Below are positions 17,649 to 20,175 of a DNA stretch of 20,175 bases, piece by piece. The notes beneath the pieces are model-generated. The model worked only from the letters and a program-made list of their open reading frames with translations. It searched no databases and was not told the DNA's origin. The translations under genes were made by a program, and so were the position numbers. The stretch is from Myxococcales bacterium (lineage in GTDB: Bacteria > Myxococcota > Myxococcia > Myxococcales > Anaeromyxobacteraceae). The DNA lies in contig JAJYAW010000008.1 of assembly GCA_021779335.1 (NCBI GenBank), positions 1-20,175 of the forward strand, in the 5' to 3' direction. How positions within the stretch are numbered: the first letter of the stretch is position 1; each line of letters starts with the position of its first letter.

Positions 17649-19885
17649 AGCAGCCTCAGGAGCGCCGCCCGATCCGGCGCCAGGAGCTCCTTGACCCGCT
17701 CCGCGTCGACGTCGGCCACGATGATCTCGCCGACCTCCTCGTTGACCAGGCGGTAGAGCCCCTGCTTCTTCATCCCCTCGGCCTGGCGCTGGTTGTCCTC
17801 GGTCGGCGACACGTAGTGCACCGAGTAGATCTTGTAGCGGTGCATGAGGAAGAGCTGCAGCAGCGTCATGAGCCGCTTCTTCCGCAGGGCCAGGTCGAAG
17901 TTGTTCTGGTCGCGGACCGAGAGGATGTTCCGCCCCTTGCGGTCCTGGATCACGGCGAAGATCACGTTCGCCTTGGCCTTCCCGTCGGGCCCCAGCAGCG
18001 AGAGCTCGAGCAGGTCCGAGCCGGCGCTGCGGGGCTTCAGCGAGACCTTCAGCGTCTCGGCGACGCCGCGGTGCTTGCGCCAGAGGTCGACCCACTCCTC
18101 GAGGAGCTTGGGCGGCACCTCGGTCTGGACGAGGTGCTGGTGCTGCGTCGAGCCCTGCCCCATGGCCTTGGTGGTGGAGGTGCGGCCGGACAGGGCCATC
18201 AGGCCGGCGTCGGCGCGCGGCCCGCCCACCAGCGTCTGCGGCGTCTTGTAGCCCGACTCGAGCAGGCGGAACTTCCGCTGCAGCCGGGCCAGCGCCAGCA
18301 TCCCGTCCTCGCGCAGCGCGGCGGCGAACTCCTCCGAGGCCAGGCCGTCGATCTGGTGGCCGCCGTAGGTGATGAAGTTGAAGACGAAGCCCATCTTCCC
18401 GAGCTCCGCGGGGAAGGCCCTCATCTGCTCGTCGTTCATCCCGGTGGTGTCCCAGTTGAACGAGGGCGAGAGGTTGTAGGCCATCATCTTGCCGGGGAAG
18501 GCGGCGTGGATGGCGTCGGCGAACCGCCTGGCGTCGTGCAGGTCGGCGGTCTTGGTCTCCATCCAGAGGAGGTCGGCGAAGGGGGCCGCCGCCAGCGACT
18601 TGGCGATGGCGTAGTCGAGGCCGCCGCGCACCTGGTAGTAGCCGTCGGGCGTCTTGGCGTGCTCGCAGTCCCAGGTGACGTCCACGCCGATGGCGTGGGC
18701 CTTCTCGCGGGCCCTGTACCAGGGGGCCCGGTGGGCGAAGGCCAGCCAGGCCTCCCGGCTCATGGGCGGCGGATCGCCCTCGAGGGCGCGGAAGGCAATG
18801 ACGTTGCCGACCGCCTCGGCGTAGGTGCAGATGCCGGCCTCTTGCTGCCAGGTGTCCACGAGCCTGTCGAAGACCTGGTCGAAGGCGGCGTCCACGGCGG
18901 TGCCGAGGTCGCGCCTGCCCTGGGCCGCGGCCTCCACCGCCGCGGGGAGGCCGTGGTGCGCCAGCCAGGCGTCGGCGGCGGCGTACTCCTCGTCGCAGAT
19001 GGCGTAGAACTCGTGCCCCGACAGCTCCTCCACGCCGGCGCGCTGGAAGAGCCGCAGGACGGCGAGGAAGGCGGTCTTGAAGCTGGGCAGCCCGGTGTTG
19101 ACCGCCCCGAGGATGAACGGCTGGTCGCGGTCGTCGCCGCGCCCGTCGAGGAGGGTGGCCGACTCGGCGTCGGTGCGGGCCACGATGATCCCCGGCACGC
19201 CCATGATGTCGAGCTGGAAGCGGGCCGCCGAGAGCCGCTTCACCTGCTCGTCCTCGGCGACCAGCACCTTGCCGCCCTGGTGGCCGCACTTCTTGACGCC
19301 CGGCTTCTGGTCCTCGATGTGGTACCCGGGCACGCCGACCTCGACGAAGCGCCGGATGAGGTTGCGGACGTGGGCGTCGCCGCCGTGGCCGGTGTCGGCG
19401 TCGGCGATGATGAACGGGCGGTAGTCGACCTCGGGAGTGGTCCGGCGCTGCTCCTCCGACATGCGGGCCCGCGCGAAGGCCTGGTTCTTGTCGGCGGTGA
19501 GCAGGGCGCGGACGATGGGCGCCGCCTCGTCGGGCACCTGGCTCAAGGGGTAGCTGGCCAGGTCCGGGCCGGGGTCCTCGTGGGCCGAGCCCTTGGCCGA
19601 GGTGGCCCAGCCGCCGAGGTAGATGCCCTCGATCCCCATCCGCTTCATGGCCACCGCCTGGCCCGGGGAGTACGGGCCGAAGGTGGTGATCGACTTCCCC
19701 TGCTCGAAGAGCTCCCGGAGCCGGGCTTGGAAGGCCTCGGCGGCGCCGCGTGCCACCGCGTAGTCCGGGCGGATGGTGCCGCGCTGCTCCACCACCTCGC
19801 GCGCGCTGTGGACCCGCTTGATGCCCTTGAAGCGCTCGGAGGCGAACCACTGTCGAAGCTGCGCGACTTCCTTCTCGAAGTCCAT
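17636..19885 (-). CDS. aceA: Isocitrate lyase, long (ICL2-like) form
   Basis: The enzyme cleaves isocitrate to glyoxylate and succinate in the cytoplasm, the first step of the glyoxylate shunt used for growth on acetate or fatty acids. The ATG at 19885 is preferred because AGGAG lies seven bases upstream; an in-frame GTG at 19930 has no properly spaced site. The product is 749 residues, far longer than the ~430-530 of ordinary isocitrate lyases but close to mycobacterial ICL2. Visible motifs: YLGGWATSAKGS (89-100), metal-site region A-D-A-D-T-G-H-G-G (161-169), H-I-E-D-Q (189-193), catalytic K-K-C-G-H with Cys200 (198-202), A-R-T-D-A-E (236-241), W-M-E-T-K-T (441-446), N-L-S-P-S-F-N-W-D (471-479) and T-T-K-A-M-G-Q-G-S-T-Q-H-Q (571-583). 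All active-site elements are present. Residues ~600-749 form an extra C-terminal domain; in Mycobacterium tuberculosis ICL2 the matching region binds acetyl-CoA and raises activity, so similar control is plausible here. No malate synthase gene is in the window. Confidence 0.96.
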   Translation of the reverse strand: MDFEKEVAQLRQWFASERFKGIKRVHSAREVVEQRGTIRPDYAVARGAAEAFQARLRELFEQGKSITTFGPYSPGQAVAMKRMGIEGIYLGGWATSAKGSAHEDPGPDLASYPLSQVPDEAAPIVRALLTADKNQAFARARMSEEQRRTTPEVDYRPFIIADADTGHGGDAHVRNLIRRFVEVGVPGYHIEDQKPGVKKCGHQGGKVLVAEDEQVKRLSAARFQLDIMGVPGIIVARTDAESATLLDGRGDDRDQPFILGAVNTGLPSFKTAFLAVLRLFQRAGVEELSGHEFYAICDEEYAAADAWLAHHGLPAAVEAAAQGRRDLGTAVDAAFDQVFDRLVDTWQQEAGICTYAEAVGNVIAFRALEGDPPPMSREAWLAFAHRAPWYRAREKAHAIGVDVTWDCEHAKTPDGYYQVRGGLDYAIAKSLAAAPFADLLWMETKTADLHDARRFADAIHAAFPGKMMAYNLSPSFNWDTTGMNDEQMRAFPAELGKMGFVFNFITYGGHQIDGLASEEFAAALREDGMLALARLQRKFRLLESGYKTPQTLVGGPRADAGLMALSGRTSTTKAMGQGSTQHQHLVQTEVPPKLLEEWVDLWRKHRGVAETLKVSLKPRSAGSDLLELSLLGPDGKAKANVIFAVIQDRKGRNILSVRDQNNFDLALRKKRLMTLLQLFLMHRYKIYSVHYVSPTEDNQRQAEGMKKQGLYRLVNEEVGEIIVADVDAERVKELLAPDRAALLRLLQAP

Positions 19886-19892
19886 CTGGATG

Positions 19893-19897
19893 CTCCT
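19893..19897 (-). promoter_or_regulatory. Ribosome binding site of aceA
   Basis: AGGAG on the - strand ends seven bases before the ATG at 19885. It is the reason for choosing that start over the in-frame GTG 15 codons upstream. Confidence 0.6.
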
Positions 19898-19944
19898 GGC
19901 TGAAGGTGCGCTGAGGTGACGGGCGGACACCGACGGTCCACGCC

Positions 19945-19951
19945 CCTCCTT
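19945..19951 (-). promoter_or_regulatory. Strong Shine-Dalgarno-like element in the aceA leader without a well-placed start
   Basis: AAGGAGG on the - strand is the strongest anti-16S match near aceA, yet it sits 59 bases before the chosen ATG. The nearest GTG (19941) is only 3 bases away and out of frame; the in-frame GTG at 19930 is 14 bases away. It may be a standby ribosome site, part of a leader peptide, or chance. Confidence 0.3.
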
Positions 19952-19956
19952 AGATG

Positions 19957-19973
19957 GCGCCGGATCCCGGCGC
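19957..19973. promoter_or_regulatory. GC hairpin in the aceA upstream region
   Basis: GCGCCGG, a three-base ATC loop and CCGGCGC form a perfect 7-bp all-GC stem about 72 bases before the aceA ATG, just upstream of the AAGGAGG element on the - strand. It would be a stable structure if it lies within the aceA transcript. Whether it is regulatory or the end of an upstream transcript cannot be told from sequence. Confidence 0.3.
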
Positions 19974-20035
19974 GCGCTCGGGGCCCTCTTGGGCCTCGTA
20001 TCGGCCCTTGCGTCTCGCCTCGAGCGTTCCTAGAG

Positions 20036-20050
20036 CGCACGATCAGTGCG
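20036..20050. promoter_or_regulatory. Small palindrome upstream of aceA, possible operator
   Basis: CGCAC, a 5-base spacer GATCA, then GTGCG: a perfect 5-bp dyad centred about 158 bases upstream of the aceA start. It has the size of a dimeric regulator site, but a 5-bp dyad is expected often by chance in DNA this GC-rich. Confidence 0.2.
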
Positions 20051-20092
20051 TGGCACGGCGCCGAGGCCCGCGACCGCCCGCCTCGGGCCGCC

Positions 20093-20175
20093 TCAGGCCG
20101 CCCCGGCCCCGCGGGCTCGCCCCCAGGCGAGCAGCGGCTCGGCCGCCGCGGAGGGCGACTCGGCGTCCGCGCCGG
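20093..20175 (-). CDS. Possible C-terminal tail of a gene entering from the right edge
   Basis: On the - strand one frame is open from the right edge to a TGA at 20093-20095. Its last 26 residues read GADAESPSAAAEPLLAWGRA and then RGAGAA, with a codon pattern and composition like other proteins here. No start is in the window and the segment is too short to identify. If real, it would be co-directional with and upstream of aceA, leaving about 200 bp for the aceA promoter. It could equally be non-coding. Confidence 0.25.
   Translation of the reverse strand, partial: GADAESPSAAAEPLLAWGRARGAGAA

Noticed and set aside
17291..19903. An 870-codon + frame opposite aceA
   Set aside because: It is an antisense shadow of a well-conserved isocitrate lyase, with no recognisable domain.
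19886..19930. Upstream GTG start for aceA, adding 15 residues
   Set aside because: The added residues do not resemble isocitrate lyase, and its possible ribosome site is 14 bases away, whereas the ATG at 19885 has AGGAG at seven bases.
20051..20066. TGGCAC resembling the -24 element of a sigma-54 promoter on the + strand
   Set aside because: The required TTGC-like -12 element at the correct distance is absent (CGAGG instead), and no + strand gene follows within the window.

Overview
The window is very GC-rich DNA (third codon positions almost all G or C) with long co-oriented genes and large exported proteins. Two lipobox lipoproteins carry PKD, Ig-like, Lcl/DUF1566, beta-propeller or beta-helix modules, and there is a long-form isocitrate lyase. 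This is most like a myxobacterium, perhaps of the Anaeromyxobacter type. That assignment is inferred from composition and gene style; there is no rRNA or other phylogenetic marker here.

Positions 1-14446 hold three tightly packed genes on the + strand. The first is the 3' part of a giant protein (at least 2,530 residues) that I do not recognise: beta-rich ends around a central helical region of about 1,275 residues. Its stop overlaps the start of a 674-residue exported protein made almost entirely of fibronectin-III-like repeats. Five bases further on begins a 1,605-residue lipoprotein with two beta-propeller-like regions, three Ig-like (Big_2) domains and two consecutive Lcl/DUF1566 domains. 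The spacing suggests one transcript and a shared envelope or cell-surface role. This trio is the best candidate in the window for an undescribed system.

Positions 14447-15792 are a low-density stretch. They contain a small secreted helical-repeat protein on the - strand (104 aa) and, on the + strand, a frameshifted remnant of what looks like a zinc metallopeptidase, whose HExxHxxGxxH motif has lost its second His.

Positions 15793-17598 encode a PKD plus right-handed beta-helix lipoprotein (+). It converges with aceA (-, 17636-19885), a 749-residue isocitrate lyase with the catalytic KKCGH motif and a C-terminal extension like that of mycobacterial ICL2. A perfect 9-bp inverted repeat overlaps the aceA stop in the 37-bp gap. 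Upstream of aceA lie about 200 bp of leader with a GC hairpin, an unused strong Shine-Dalgarno-like element, a small palindrome and possibly the tail of another - strand gene. No malate synthase, tRNA, rRNA, CRISPR array or insertion sequence was seen.
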